DNA of 64,000 nucleotides from positions 336,001-400,000 of the forward strand of contig JARHVA010008353.1 of the NCBI GenBank assembly GCA_037957365.1, read 5' to 3'. The stretch comes from Torreya grandis. Taxonomy: Eukaryota; Streptophyta; Pinopsida; Cupressales; Taxaceae. Numbering within the stretch: position 1 is the first letter of the stretch; every line of letters begins with the position of its first letter. Shown piece by piece: positions 13,571 through 24,909 of the stretch. Position numbers and translations under genes: made by a program. A model generated the notes under the pieces. That model was not told the origin of the DNA. It saw only the letters and a program-made list of their open reading frames with translations, and searched no databases.

Positions 13571-14817
13571 TATTTTATTATTTTTGGGAAGCTAGTGTTT
13601 AGTTCCTAAACAATAAATGGTTTGGAGTAAGGGAAAAAAATCTAATCTAATTTATTAAAATATAGATTGTGATCATGCTAATTACATAGGGAAAAAAGTA
13701 ACTTATCTAGAAAATTAGACTAAGATGAATGTTTCATATCCTAAAAACTATTGCATAAGACTGAGGAGATGTCAATAATCTAAATTTATCTTTCACTTGA
13801 TGAAAAGATAGGAGCACTAAAAATAGGACACTTTAAGGCCTGATGCTATAGTCTAGGTCTTGCTGCTATTGTCCAAACTAGTCATAGAAATCTAAATTTT
13901 CTAGGTTTTATCTACTATCCATGTTTGAGCCTATCTGTGAAATTTTAGATCCTTAATCTTGATGGAGCTATTTTTAGATCTGATTTAATCTTAAAAATCC
14001 TAGATCCATCTACACACATGAAATAATAAATACATCAAAAGTAAAAGGGGGAAAAACTTGATTAGGGGAAGTATGATCACCTGATATAGAACCCTTACTA
14101 TCCTAATCACTACCTACATTAACCCTTAAGCTAGGGTCTTAGATCAAATATAATTATCCCTTAGGGAATGTGCATAATCAATGTGCATGGTAGATGCAAG
14201 AATGACTTTGACCTAGGCCCTTCCTTGATCAAGAATACAAATCTATGTGTAATGTAGAATGTTGGGCTATACTATTGACTAATTTTTAATTATGTATTAT
14301 GCCAAAGTAGTAAGTGCTAAATATAAAATGCCTTGTGAAGTCCTTTATATAGGATAATCTTTATTTTGAATTTGGGAACTTTATTCGTATCAACCAACAT
14401 TAAAAAGAAATATAAAATTTAAGGATTAAGTTAATAAGTGATTAGGACTCATTAAGTGAGGAAACCTGATTGTTAGAACTCAAAATGTAGTTAGATAGGA
14501 GTGTTATAAATAGGACACCCTAGGGTCCAGTGCTATAGTCCAACCCTAGTGCTCCTATCCTATAGGCTTGGGACCTAGGGGGAGGGAACTAGCATGGGAA
14601 ATAGAGTTTGGTTAAGCTAGAATGACCATCTAGAAGGCTAAAAATAATTGGTAATAAGAAAAAAGGTGACTCAAGCATGAAATAAGACCATGATAAGTAA
14701 AACAAAAGACATGACTAAATGTAAATGAGGCTCATATTCTCCAGTCAGAGTCTCTTGTGAAAGGACTATTAAAAGACATGATATGTGTGGTTACTTGACC
14801 AATTTAGAGTGTATAAA
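13571..14817 (-). mobile_element. Element D 3' LTR
   Basis: Aligned with 22,894-24,140 over its whole length, both 1,247 bases. Ends are degenerate here: TATTTTATT where the other copy has TGTTTTATT, and gtgtataaa for gtgtataca. Shared landmarks include aataaatggtttggagt and gcataatcaatgtgcatgg. Element E carries a diverged version at 60,525-61,783. Confidence 0.9.
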
Positions 14818-16831
14818 TTTGACCCTCTTTTATTGTAGTGATGTAATGAAATGAAGTACTAGAGTAAAAGAAAGAAATGAAAATGCATATCTGAACCTAT
14901 CTATGTAGAGATAAATGTTCTACAAAGGGTCCAACTCACTTCCTAGCTAGGGAAGTGAATGGAGAGCTGAGTAGTGCATGGAGAAATAAGGAATCCCTAA
15001 AATGGATTCCCCCTATAGTGAATTTGAAAGTGGAATCCATGTAATCATGGAGGAGGGAAATGTTTGCCCCCTATGCTGAATTTGGCTAAAAATGAGAAAT
15101 ACTCAAAGGCCCAAAACCAATGTCTATCCTCTATCTCACATAAAATCATGTAATATAGAATGTGTGTATAGAATATATATGATATAAAGAGAAAAATATA
15201 TAATGGCCCTACTCTAAATATCTAAACTAAAACTAAGAAATGCTTGAAGGCCCAAAACTAATGTCTTTCCTCTATCTCACACAAACTCATGTCATCTGGG
15301 TCTGGGTAATACAATGGACCAACCACTACAAATAGATATGTGGTCCAACTTGGTGACAACCTGAGTATAGCTAGGTATAATATGAAACTCTGGTTAATGT
15401 GTAAGAAGAGAATGGCATGTCTTGCCATTCCATCTATATAATCCTAGATGATGAAGAATATGAACATCTATGCCATGCCCCCAAATTTGGTATGTGAGTG
15501 ATGCATATGTATAATCTAATAATCTATATAACCATATGTGATATGACCTATCGTGTCATGCCCCATGTTTAAAACTAGAGATCAAAACACTATGCTTTGC
15601 ACTATGCCTATAATCTACTATCTAGTGTTGTAACTATGTCATGCTATATGAAGTTGTATGTGTGAAACATGTAGTAATGTACATGCCCCCAAATCTAGTA
15701 TTTGAGTCTAAATTTGTATCAAAATCACCATGAATCCATATAATATAAATCACTATATTTGAATAATCTATGAAATTATAAGCTAAATTCACTATGGATC
15801 TATATGATCTAAACTATTGTATTTGAATAGTCTATATATCTATAAAATGAAGGTATATCCCCCTAAATGTCTTGAGTAATGTTGAGTGACCCATGTAATC
15901 TAAATCACTATATATTTTGATTGATATGAGCTAAATTGATAATCTGACTACTAGATGTGTATGAACCATGGTGTATCCACTTATGAGAGTGGATGGGTAT
16001 GCTAGGTAGGTGTATAAATATGAATAGTAGGAATGATTCCCCCCTTTTGGGGAAAGGGACAAAATTTGTGACAAAAGAGGTCAAGCAAAAGTGATGGTTA
16101 GTGGTGTAATTAGAAACAAGGTTGGTTTGTTATGAATAGCTTGAGAGGTTGTTTGATTGATTAGATCGAGTTGTTGAAAATGAAACAAGTTTTGACTGGT
16201 GATAATCAAGGTGTGTGTCTGATTATAAAATGAATATAGAGATGTGTGTGACATAGTAGGAAAATGAAGTAATAAAAGAGTGAAGCTGGTGTGATGTTGA
16301 AGGAATCATTGTCATGATTTTTTTGAAAGAAATGGTTTGAAAAATAGAGTTACAGGGTTCAAGTTATAGGCAAATGGTATTTTGATTTGATTGAGAAAGA
16401 TGGGTATTATAAGAAATTGGATTGATTCTTGATTCATTTGTGTATTGACTAGGTTGAGATTTGGAGCTCTAAAGTGAGAGCTATGTTGAGGATATGAGAA
16501 CCTATCATGACTTAGTTTGAGTAGTTACTAGCCTAGGTTTAGGCTGGTGGTGATGTTACCCTAGTAAGTAGTTAAAACATTTGATTTTTGCCTATTTTAA
16601 AAACTATTTTTGATGTTTTGAGCTACTTAAAGTGTCTTAAGAAAAATTTCACTAGTTATAGAGCTTCTATCCTATACCTAGTACTGCTATCCTGTACCTA
16701 GCACTATTATCCTAGAGGCTTAATTTTTTGATGATATTGTTTTGTTGTTGACTGTTGTTCTATTTTGGCTTTTTATTTAACATTGGTGATTGATATATAT
16801 GATGTTTTGGTGTTTTTACGGTGAGTTATGA
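14818..16831 (-). other. Element D 3' UTR with purine tract and degenerate tandem repeats
   Basis: Directly beside the LTR the minus strand reads AAAAGAGGGTCAAA, a weak purine tract. The stretch 14,818-15,600 aligns with 61,784-62,500 of element E. From about 15,720 to 15,960 a phrase like aatcactatatttgaata recurs at about 60-base spacing; element E has a quite different, 26-27-base repeat in the matching zone. No open frame of note. Confidence 0.65.
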
Positions 16832-18640
16832 ATGAGAGAGTTATACAAGGGCCAAGTGATGGAGACATTAAGGTTGTTACCATTATCTACTGATGAGAGA
16901 GCTATCATGGATAAGGCAAGGTCATATGTGTGACCTAGGCATAGTACAATGGATAGATATATGATTACTACCTTATGTGAGAGGTGGAATGTAGATACAT
17001 GTACTTTATATCTTCCTATAAGGGAGATTACTATGACACTAAAGGATGTGTATCATAGTTTGCATTTACTAATTAGTAGATGGCATGTGATGTTGCAAGA
17101 TGACATGGGTATTGATGTTATTGATCATGCATCCTTGTATTTTGCTAGTGTGTCCTCAGGTATACATCAAAGAGGAAATAATAGTGATGTATTATTTTTA
17201 GTTATTATGCAATTGAGTGTTCCATGATTTTGGAAGTGGTTGGCTATGTTGTTAGCATTGTTTTTTGTGATAGATGGGAGTGGAGTGTCTATTACATATA
17301 TGATGCATATGATTATGCGTAGTGTTAAGGTATATGGCATTGTGTTCTCATGGGGTAGGACTATGCTTTCCCACCTATATAGGGATATTTATAGGTTTAC
17401 ACAGGAGGCATATAATGGTGGATTGAGTGTAGTGACATTATTGCATTATTGGGCTTATAAACACAAAGCAATTGTGTGGCCAATAGGATTATCGAGGGAG
17501 AGGTGGGCATCTCCATAGCCATTTGGGGAGTGATGGTGAGTAAATTAGGCATTTGATAGCCTAGGATAGATCATTATATGTGGGTGCTAGATATATTGCT
17601 GGTTGGTGACATTATATGGAGGCCTTACAGAGGATTTCTTTGGTGGGTTGAGGATGGAGTGCATTTATGGTATATGAGGGTTAGTTATTGGATACATGAT
17701 TTTTTGGTTAGAGTGTACAAGTGATTTTAGTATGATAATGTGACTAGATAGTTTTGGGTACCAAAAGATGTGCCCCTAGTAGTATGGGTGTGGATGAGGA
17801 GTGTATAGGTACCACTAAGAGTAAGATCTCATGCAAGGCCCACAAAGGCTGAGCTAGCACCGTTACCTTTGGATGCATGAGATGCAGCTATATGCATTCT
17901 TAATGTGGATGATGTTGTATGTAAAAATGAATATAATACATAGTAGATGAGGTATAAATGGGATCTATTATACCCTATTAATGGAGGGGATGCTCTAGAG
18001 TATGAGGATCCTATGTTGATCCAGATGATGGGAGATAAATAGCAATTATAGTTGAATTATGAATGAATTTTTGATTTTAGTTTGATTTGAAAGTGTATAT
18101 CTAATGTAGTGTTGTACTTTGTGTGTAGGTGGAGTGGGAGGTGCTCAGGATGAGGTACATGTTGGGGTGGGAAGTGGAAATGATGACTATTGGGAGACCA
18201 TCATTGAGTATACACTTTGAGACCTCATAAAACATGTTCTTGATGATGTGGTGGAGGAGGGTTTGATTGAGCAAGTGATAGTGATAGCTGATGTTCATCC
18301 TCATTTTTTGATAGAGTTTTTATAGTGATAACTACATATGTTAGAGTAGCAAGAGAGAGAGAGATGAGCTAAATAGACATATGATGCCTCCACCTAATTA
18401 TGGTTCTATTAGCACTAGGATCATGGATGAGTACACAAAAATTTAGAGGTAGTATGTAGACTTGTGTGAGGATCATGGTTGGATATGCGAGTGAGAGAGT
18501 CATTACAAGAGGCATGTAATAGCTTGAGGAGGTGTGGGGTCATTGAGTGCCATGTTGGATTATGGGACTAGTACTAAAGGGGAGAGTGAGATTGAGAGTG
18601 AGGGCATGACACCCATTTATGATTGGTTGTATTTGATATG
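16832..18640 (+). pseudogene. Plant mobile domain (PMD) protein relic, antisense in element D
   Basis: From 16,832 a plus-strand frame reads through DERAIMDKARSYV, an in-frame stop, then MDRYMITTLCERWNVDT, LYLPIREITMTLKDVYHSL, a second stop at 17,225, and WGRTMLSHLYRDIYRFTQEA to 17,518. After a frameshift it continues with WRPYRGFLWWVEDGVHLWY (about 17,610) and WVPKDVPLVVWVWMRS. The ALxERWxxxTxTFHLPxGEMTxTLED core is typical of the plant mobile domain (aminotransferase-like, PF10536). An acidic tail resumes after an intron-like gap ending tgtgtag at 18,128, with DDVVEEGLIEQV and a charged helical part ERERDELNRHMMPPPNYG near 18,355-18,400, ending about 18,640. PMD proteins include the MAIN/MAIL factors in silencing; transposon-borne versions have unknown roles. 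Stops and frameshift make it non-functional. Confidence 0.78.
18042..18128 (+). other. Possible intron of the mobile-domain relic
   Basis: Between two stretches of coherent coding lies 87 bases of AT-rich, stop-rich sequence ending in a pyrimidine-poor but plausible acceptor tttgtgtgtag before gtggagtgggagg. The donor is degenerate (ggagataaatag, perhaps from gtaaat). An insertion or simple decay is the alternative. Confidence 0.35.
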
Positions 18641-19480
18641 ATGTATATATTTTTTGAAACTCATTATAGATATATGGATGTTGGTTTGATTTTAGATTTA
18701 GGTGTATTGTGTTATGGATTTTTGGAATAGATTGGTACATTTATTGCAAATGATTAATTAGAAATAGTTGATTTGGTAGTGATTTTGAGGTTGCATATGT
18801 TTTGGTAAAATGTTGTTTGGGATGTGATTTGATTGTTTATGATATGTTCCATTTTGATGTTAGGTTTGATTTTTAATCATATGTGAGCAAAAAATTTGTT
18901 AGTTTTTGTAATTGGTAAATTGTTTTGATAAAGTGAACTGGTTTAAGCTTAGTAAAATAGGATATTGGTAAGGTTGGGAGTTGGATAATTTGGTTTAGCT
19001 GGGGATGGCTATTCAGAACTAGGAATGTTAGTTGTTAGTAGAAGAGGATGTAAGATAGCATTTTGTGCTTAATTACCCAAAAGTGGTTCAAGAATATAAA
19101 GGCTAGTCCTTTGGCTCCATCATTGCCCACTAAGTGAAGCTATGTAATCATGCATGTATTAATAAATGTTTGGATAATGTATCTAATCCCTTTGAGTAGG
19201 TGGCTCAAGAATATAAAGGCTAACCATTTTGACCCTTCATTACCCCATGATGTGAAGCTATGAACTGATATCGGTATTAATATTTGTCATATCACTTTTT
19301 GTTGTATCACTATTTGAACCCTAATGGCTAACTGAACAAGTACCCATACTACTCATGTTGTGTAGGAACATGCGATGTATATAATATTATCTACTATTAT
19401 CTAAATATAGATATGGATGGAAACTCTACCAAATGTAACCTTATTAGATGTGTAATTGAAACTATGTGCTATGAAGAAGG
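18641..19480. other. Element D, intergenic zone with a duplicated 117-base unit
   Basis: Non-coding. The phrase ggctcaagaatataaaggct occurs near 19,205 and in slightly altered form near 19,088, about 117 bases apart, each followed by a similar block ending gtgaagctatg. A reverse-complement relative of this pair is seen at about 48,130-48,330. No RT or integrase trace was found where pol should lie. Confidence 0.55.
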
Positions 19481-19800
19481 CTCATCTATCTATAATCGTA
19501 GTAGATTGCTACATGAAATAACACCCTATGGCTTCTATTGTGATGCATATGACTAAGCAATAGATAAAGATGAAATTGACACCTATGATGGTGGCTCATA
19601 TAATATCAATCATATTGTGTAGTTACATGAAATGGGTCTTAAAAATCTTGATCATAGTGAATATATCTCTAGAGTAATACTTGTGATGTGGGTTCATCTA
19701 ATCTTAATCATAGCATGTTGCTACATGAGATAGGACCCAAAAAACTTAGTTTTAGTGAATATATTTCTAGAGTGGTACTCTACTATGGTACCTGTGACCA
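19480..19800 (-). repeat. Degenerate tandem repeat, about 97 bases, downstream of gag in element D
   Basis: Blocks at 19,590-19,686 and 19,688-19,788 match well (shared atgaatata-like ends and tctctagagt/tttctagagt), and an older block lies at 19,480-19,590. The plus-strand open frame at 19,688-19,921 falls in this zone and is probably accidental. Confidence 0.6.
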
Positions 19801-20059
19801 TTCTAGATATGTATATAGAATTATACTATGTACTCCTCAGACTACAATGTTATATGTAGGATGCTCTTATTGTACTAGTTTCCAAACCTTTGAAATAGGT
19901 GGAGTAGGAAATCTCCTATGAGGCTCTGTCCTAGAAGCTGAATTACTCTCATGATGAGTAATAGATGATTCTAGTGAAGGAATGTCATACGATAACTTAG
20001 TCATGGAGGAATGAGGTATACGAATCCATGATGAATGATAACTCAATGCCCCTTGTGTG

Positions 20060-22295
20060 AATGCTATGATGCAATTATCAAAACATCTATTAATACAATC
20101 CCTAAGTCTATAACAATCATTATCTCTATGTACATGAATATAATGATAGTTACAAAAGGGTTAATATGGATATCTATGTAATAGATGTGGATCTCATCGA
20201 TGAGTAGAAGGTAATGTGATTAACCTCCTATTTAGTAGTACTAATAATATGACATATGGGCTATCTCACTCTAAATCAAACTATAATGGTGCCTTGGTGA
20301 TGTTTTTTATAGTGCATATTGTGGGTTATGCTCTAGAAAATGGCTCTCTATTATTAACTAGTTACTTTTCTAGTTGAGGTCTCCTATCTTGTTTAGGACA
20401 TGGTGGATGCTATGTGTTAGGAGCTATATATGGAGGTACTATTATGAAATCTAGAGTAATTCAATCATTTGAATTTAGCTCAATCAATCCCAATTTATTT
20501 TCCAAGGATAGAACTGTATAACACAAGTGCTTGAAAGAGGACTCTATCTGATATAATAGATGCTCAAGGAGAGGTTGTCGAATCCCCTTAATAAATATAT
20601 GTTGAATTTCTAATTTTTTTATTTTATAGATCAATCTTAACATGTGAGTATTAAATCATAAGATATAATCACTAACTGACTCTAAAGTATTTTGATGCAA
20701 TGTGGCAAGTTTCTCCTATGTAACATGAGGGCCCATGTTTTCTATGTAATATCTGAGAAATACCTCCTCTAAGTCATCATATGTGTGCAAGGAACCAAAA
20801 TGGAGTAGATGAAAGAACCAATTATGTGCCTCCCCCACTAATGTTTGATGAAATAATTTGAGTATAATCAAAGTACTCGCATGAGATGGTAAAGCCTTCC
20901 AAAAGGTTTGAAGGTGTATGAATGGATCTCCAGTTCTATCAAAGTGAGGCAATGATGGTATCTAGAAATGCTTAGGCAATGAGGCTTTTATCAATGTCCT
21001 CAGAAGAGGGTTATTGTGTAAATAATTGGCATCCATCCAAGACTTATAAGCCTTGTTTTCCAAGGTAATAAGATGTACTTGGTGTTGCAATTCACCAACT
21101 ACATGCATTAAAGAGATAATCTCTTAGGATGATATATTAACATCTTGAAGTGGTTCATTTAATCGTTAAATTTTATCATTAATTTTAGCCATGGGAATTA
21201 TACATTTAATAATTAGATCATAGAGAGGGGGTGTATTCACTTTAACCTTTGGAGGAATGGTAACTTTGACCTTAGTAGAGGGATGAGATCTACCATTCTA
21301 TTTAGGTGAAGAGTGAGAAATAGGTACTACTATAGTAGGGGGTGGCTTGGGAGATTCATTGGTATCTTTATGTTTTAGTGAATCACATTATAATAGAGTA
21401 GATAATGTGGTGTTATCATTAATATGTGCATCATTTGGAATATAATCATGCATAAAAGTAGAAAAAACATTTGGTAGTGCATTTTCTTCTTCACTATGTA
21501 CATAATAATCATCATTATTTCATGCATTATCATAGTTAAAATATTGTTCATAGTCACTCTCATTTTCACATTCATTTTCATGTTCACTATAATACTCGTT
21601 ATCACTTCCATTGTCACTAGGGAGAGGTGTAAGAGAAGAATTTAATTCTTTTCTAATATGAATTAGATTATCATGTGAATTTGAATATTATGTGCATCTA
21701 TGTTATCCAAGGATGTAGTGTATGCATTATTTACATTTATAATATGAGAAGTAAGAGTAAGAGAATTATCATTTAGACATTCTTTTGATAAATTAGAGTT
21801 GAGACCCTTAGATGGATCATTTGAACTAGGCATTGGAAATTTGATTTTATTACATTTATATTGTTGTAATTTGAACATAGAAGTAACAAGAGAGAGAGAG
21901 AGAGGGATATTAGGTTAACATGAAAGCAAATTATCACCAATAAGATCTTCACTTGGAAGTGCATGACTAATTTGTTCATTTGGTACATTATGAATAGGAT
22001 AACGAGGTGAAAAGTACCTATCCCATATATCAAAATTAATTTTTTTAGAAGAGGGAATAGAATAGATAGGTTTGAGAGAAGAATACGCATCTATTTTTTC
22101 TTCACTATCACTTTCACATGTATCATCATATTCCTCATCACAATAATAGTAATTATCTTCATTGTTAATGAAATCATTTTCCACATTTTTAGATAATTTA
22201 AAATTTTACAAATTTGTCCATTCATTGTCATAATTATGATAAAAAATTAGAAATTGATCTATGGGATGAGAGGGAAGAAGTGCCTTAGTGGTCAT
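20060..22295 (-). pseudogene. gag: gag polyprotein relic of element D
   Basis: Starts at an ATG at 22,293-22,295 in the minus strand, giving MTTKALLPSHPIDQF. An acidic N-terminal part follows (EEYDDTCESDSEEK, about 22,100). The capsid-like retrotransposon gag domain is at 20,952-20,461, with MPHFDRTGDPFIHLQTF, HQTLVGEAHNWFFHLL, YDDLEEVFLRYY and then LEIQHIFIKGIRQPLLEHLL. A zinc-knuckle remnant CNYHYIHVHRDNDCYRL is near 20,090-20,160. Gag forms the particle in which reverse transcription takes place. Several stops and frameshifts interrupt it. No protease follows, which is unusual next to an almost complete gag and shows that pol is missing from this copy. Confidence 0.82.
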
Positions 22296-22329
22296 TTTAT
22301 TTCTTTCACCAAAGAGAATATGTAAAATC

Positions 22330-22870
22330 ACTATTAAGCAAATAAATGCAATAGTAACCACTAACATAAAGATTTTGAAAATATTTTTGGCACTCTAAGC
22401 AATTTTCAAAAATTCCAAAATATTTTTATAAAAATTGTAAGGAAGGCTTGAGGTTTTAGGAATCTAAGGTTTTGAATTGGGGTTTTATAAATTTTAAAAA
22501 TTATTTCTATAATTTAAATTCTAAAATAAATTTCAATAAGATAAATGCACAAAAATTTATACAAAAATCAAAAATTTGAAATTTAATTTGCACAAAATAA
22601 CTACCAACATAGAGATTTTGAAAATATTTTTGGTACTATAAAAAATTTGTAAAAAATGTGAGGGAAGCTTGGGGTTTGAGGACATAGTTTGGAAATATAG
22701 GGTTTTGGGTTAGGATTTTAGAATTTTTGAAAATTATTGAAATAATTTAAATTATAAAACAATACTTGAATAAAATTAATGCATAAAAAATTATACAAAA
22801 ATAAAAAATTGAATTTTTGCACAAAATATGAAGGAAAAACCCTAAGGGTACCTGGGGTTTTAGATTTATT
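22330..22870 (-). repeat. Element D leader with a 243-base tandem duplication
   Basis: The phrase agattttgaaaatattttt occurs at about 22,370 and again at about 22,613, each with matching downstream sequence (ggggttttataaa / gggttttgggttagg and atgcacaaaaatttatac / atgcataaaaaattatac). It lies between the primer site and gag, in the untranslated leader. Confidence 0.75.
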
Positions 22871-22893
22871 CGAAGTAAGTTAGGTTCACCAAA
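22871..22893 (-). promoter_or_regulatory. Primer-binding site of element D (TGGTGAACC type)
   Basis: Immediately inside the 5' LTR the minus strand reads TTTGGTGAACCTAACTTAC. It starts TGG two bases in, as a site complementary to a tRNA 3' end should. Element B has a related sequence at the same place. The tRNA is not identified. Confidence 0.65.
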
Positions 22894-24140
22894 TGTTTTA
22901 TTATTTTTAGGAAAATAGTGTTTAGTTTCTAAATAATAAAGGGTTTGGAGTGAGGGGAAAAATCTAGTTTAATTTGCTAATATATAGATTTTGATCACAT
23001 TAATTATATAGGGAAGAAAAGTAACTTATCTAAAAAAGTAGATTGAGACAACTATTTCAAAGCCTAAAAAATATTGCACAGGATTAGGGAGATGTCATGA
23101 ATTAGAATCTATATTTTTTTTAGTGAAAGGATAGGATCACAAAAAACAAAACACTTCAGGGTCTATGCTATAGTCTAGGTCCTGCTACTATTATCCAAAC
23201 TAGTCATAGAGATTTAAATTTTTTGGGTTTTGTTTTTTATCCCTGTATGAGCCTACTTATGGAATTTTGGATCCTCAATATTGATGGAGATCCTTGTAGA
23301 GATATTTTAATTTTAAAAACCTTAGATCTATCTACACAAATGAAATAACAAATTCATCAAAATTAAAAGGTGGGAAAATTGCGTTAGGGGAAGTATGATC
23401 ATATGATCTAGGGCTCTTGTTATCCTAATCACTGCCTACATTAACCCTCAAACTAGGGTCTTAGATAAAATGTAGTTCTACCTTAAGGAATGTGCATAAT
23501 CAACATGCATGGTAGATGCAAGAATTAATTTTGCCTAGGCCCTTCCTTTATCAAGCATGCAAATCTATGTGTGATTCAAAATGCCGAGCTATATTATTGA
23601 TAGATTTTTAATTATGTACTATGTTAAAGTAGTAAGTGATAGATATAAAATGCCTTGTGAAGTAATTTATATAAGAGATTGATTATTTTGAATTTGGGAA
23701 CTTTATTTGCATTAAGCAACATTAGAAAGACAAAAAAAACTTAAGGATGAAGCTAAGAAGTGATTGAGACTCATTAAGTGAGGAAACTTGACGGTTAGGA
23801 TGAAAAATGTAGTTGGATAGGAGCACTAGAAATGGGACACCCTAGGGTCCAATGATATAGTCTACCCCCAACACTCCTATACTATAGGCTTGAGACCTAG
23901 GGGGAGGGAACTAGCATGGGAAATAGAGTCTGGTGGAGTTGGAGCAATCATTTAGAAGGCTACAAATGATTGGAAATAAGCAAAAAAGATGACTCAAGCA
24001 TGAAATAAGACCATAATAAGTAAAACAAAATAAATGGATAACTATGAATGAGGATCATATTCTCTAGTTAGAGTCTCCTATGAAAGGACTATAAAAAGAC
24101 ATGATATGTGTGGTTGCTTGACCAATTTAGGGTGTATACA
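22894..24140 (-). mobile_element. Element D 5' LTR
   Basis: On the plus strand it begins TGTTTTATT and ends gtgtataca, so both TG and CA ends are intact in this copy. It is exactly as long as the other D LTR, 1,247 bases. The CTTAT duplication and the resumed B LTR follow. Confidence 0.92.
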
Positions 24141-24145
24141 CTTAT
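24141..24145. repeat. Target-site duplication, right copy (element D), cttat
   Basis: Identical to 13,566-13,570. Confidence 0.92.
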
Positions 24146-24909
24146 GCTGCTTTTATCTACTAAAAAGAGGAGTAAAGTTAGAGATAATTTAAATATGAAT
24201 TTGTTGAGACTCAATCTCTCTCTTGGCCAAAGGCGATTTGTAAGAGGTTATTGTAGTTTATAAGGACCACTAAGAAAGGCCAAAATATCCAAGACTTTTA
24301 CACAACATAAGATTCTTCTCTAAGTAAAAACCCTAAGTTAAGACTCCTCAAGTAGAATGGTAAAATAATAGATTATAAAGAAGCAAAAAATAATAATTAA
24401 CTCTTTTTATCTCTCTAAGAATGGAAAAATGGATGTGTTTATAAATGCAAATATAACCCTAATCCTTTCCAAAATTTTAGGTCAACAAACTTAATTGAAT
24501 TGACCTTGTATAATTATTGACAAAAAAATTAGATCTCAATCTAGGTCAGCCTAGGCTGACCTAGACCCTAAATAAGTTTTATCAATTAGAGTACAAGGTC
24601 AATGGGACTGACAGTGTAACATAAACCATTAAAAATTATTTTAGGCTAGGTAAGGCCTAATTAAGGCATAAAATGACTAGAGGAGGGTGAAAAAGAGGAG
24701 GCAAAGCTTAGGATAATGTTTTTAAGATGATTGGATTGATAATAAGTGGTAGTAAAGGGAAAACAATCTTGTAAAGCACCAATTGTCTACCCACCCCTTT
24801 CCTAATACACCCCTTCAAGTGTGTACTTAGAGAGATTGAGACTCAATGGGTTCTTGTAAGATATAAAACATAAGTAATTGATAATGTTTGAAAATATTAT
24901 GTGTATATA
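24146..24909 (-). mobile_element. Element B 3' LTR, inner part
   Basis: Continues the B LTR after the D insertion and aligns with 45,631-46,398; shared landmarks are gtaagaggttattgt, gactcctcaagtagaatggta and aatggaaaaatggatgtgtt. Ends gtgtatata against gtgcataca in the other copy. The minus strand beside it reads GAGTAGGGTAAA (24,910-24,921), a plausible polypurine tract. Confidence 0.88.

Larger units (their letters stand above)
13571..24140 (-). mobile_element. Element D: gag-bearing, pol-less Tat-type element with antisense extra gene
   Basis: It is bounded by two direct repeats of exactly 1,247 bases (13,571-14,817 and 22,894-24,140) and a perfect five-base duplication. Read on the minus strand: 5' LTR, primer site, duplicated leader, gag (22,295 to about 20,060), a degenerate repeat zone, a plant-mobile-domain pseudogene in antisense, a 3' UTR with degenerate repeats, a weak purine tract, 3' LTR. 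I find no protease, RT, RNase H or integrase, so pol was lost before or after insertion. Extra ORFs, some antisense and some with a DNA-transposon-associated domain, are described for the Tat lineage. Element E at the window's right end is a relative. Confidence 0.85.

Noticed and set aside
21375..21617. 80-codon Met-rich minus frame within the gag area of D
   Set aside because: Out of frame with the gag domains and biased by low-complexity (cat)n-like sequence.
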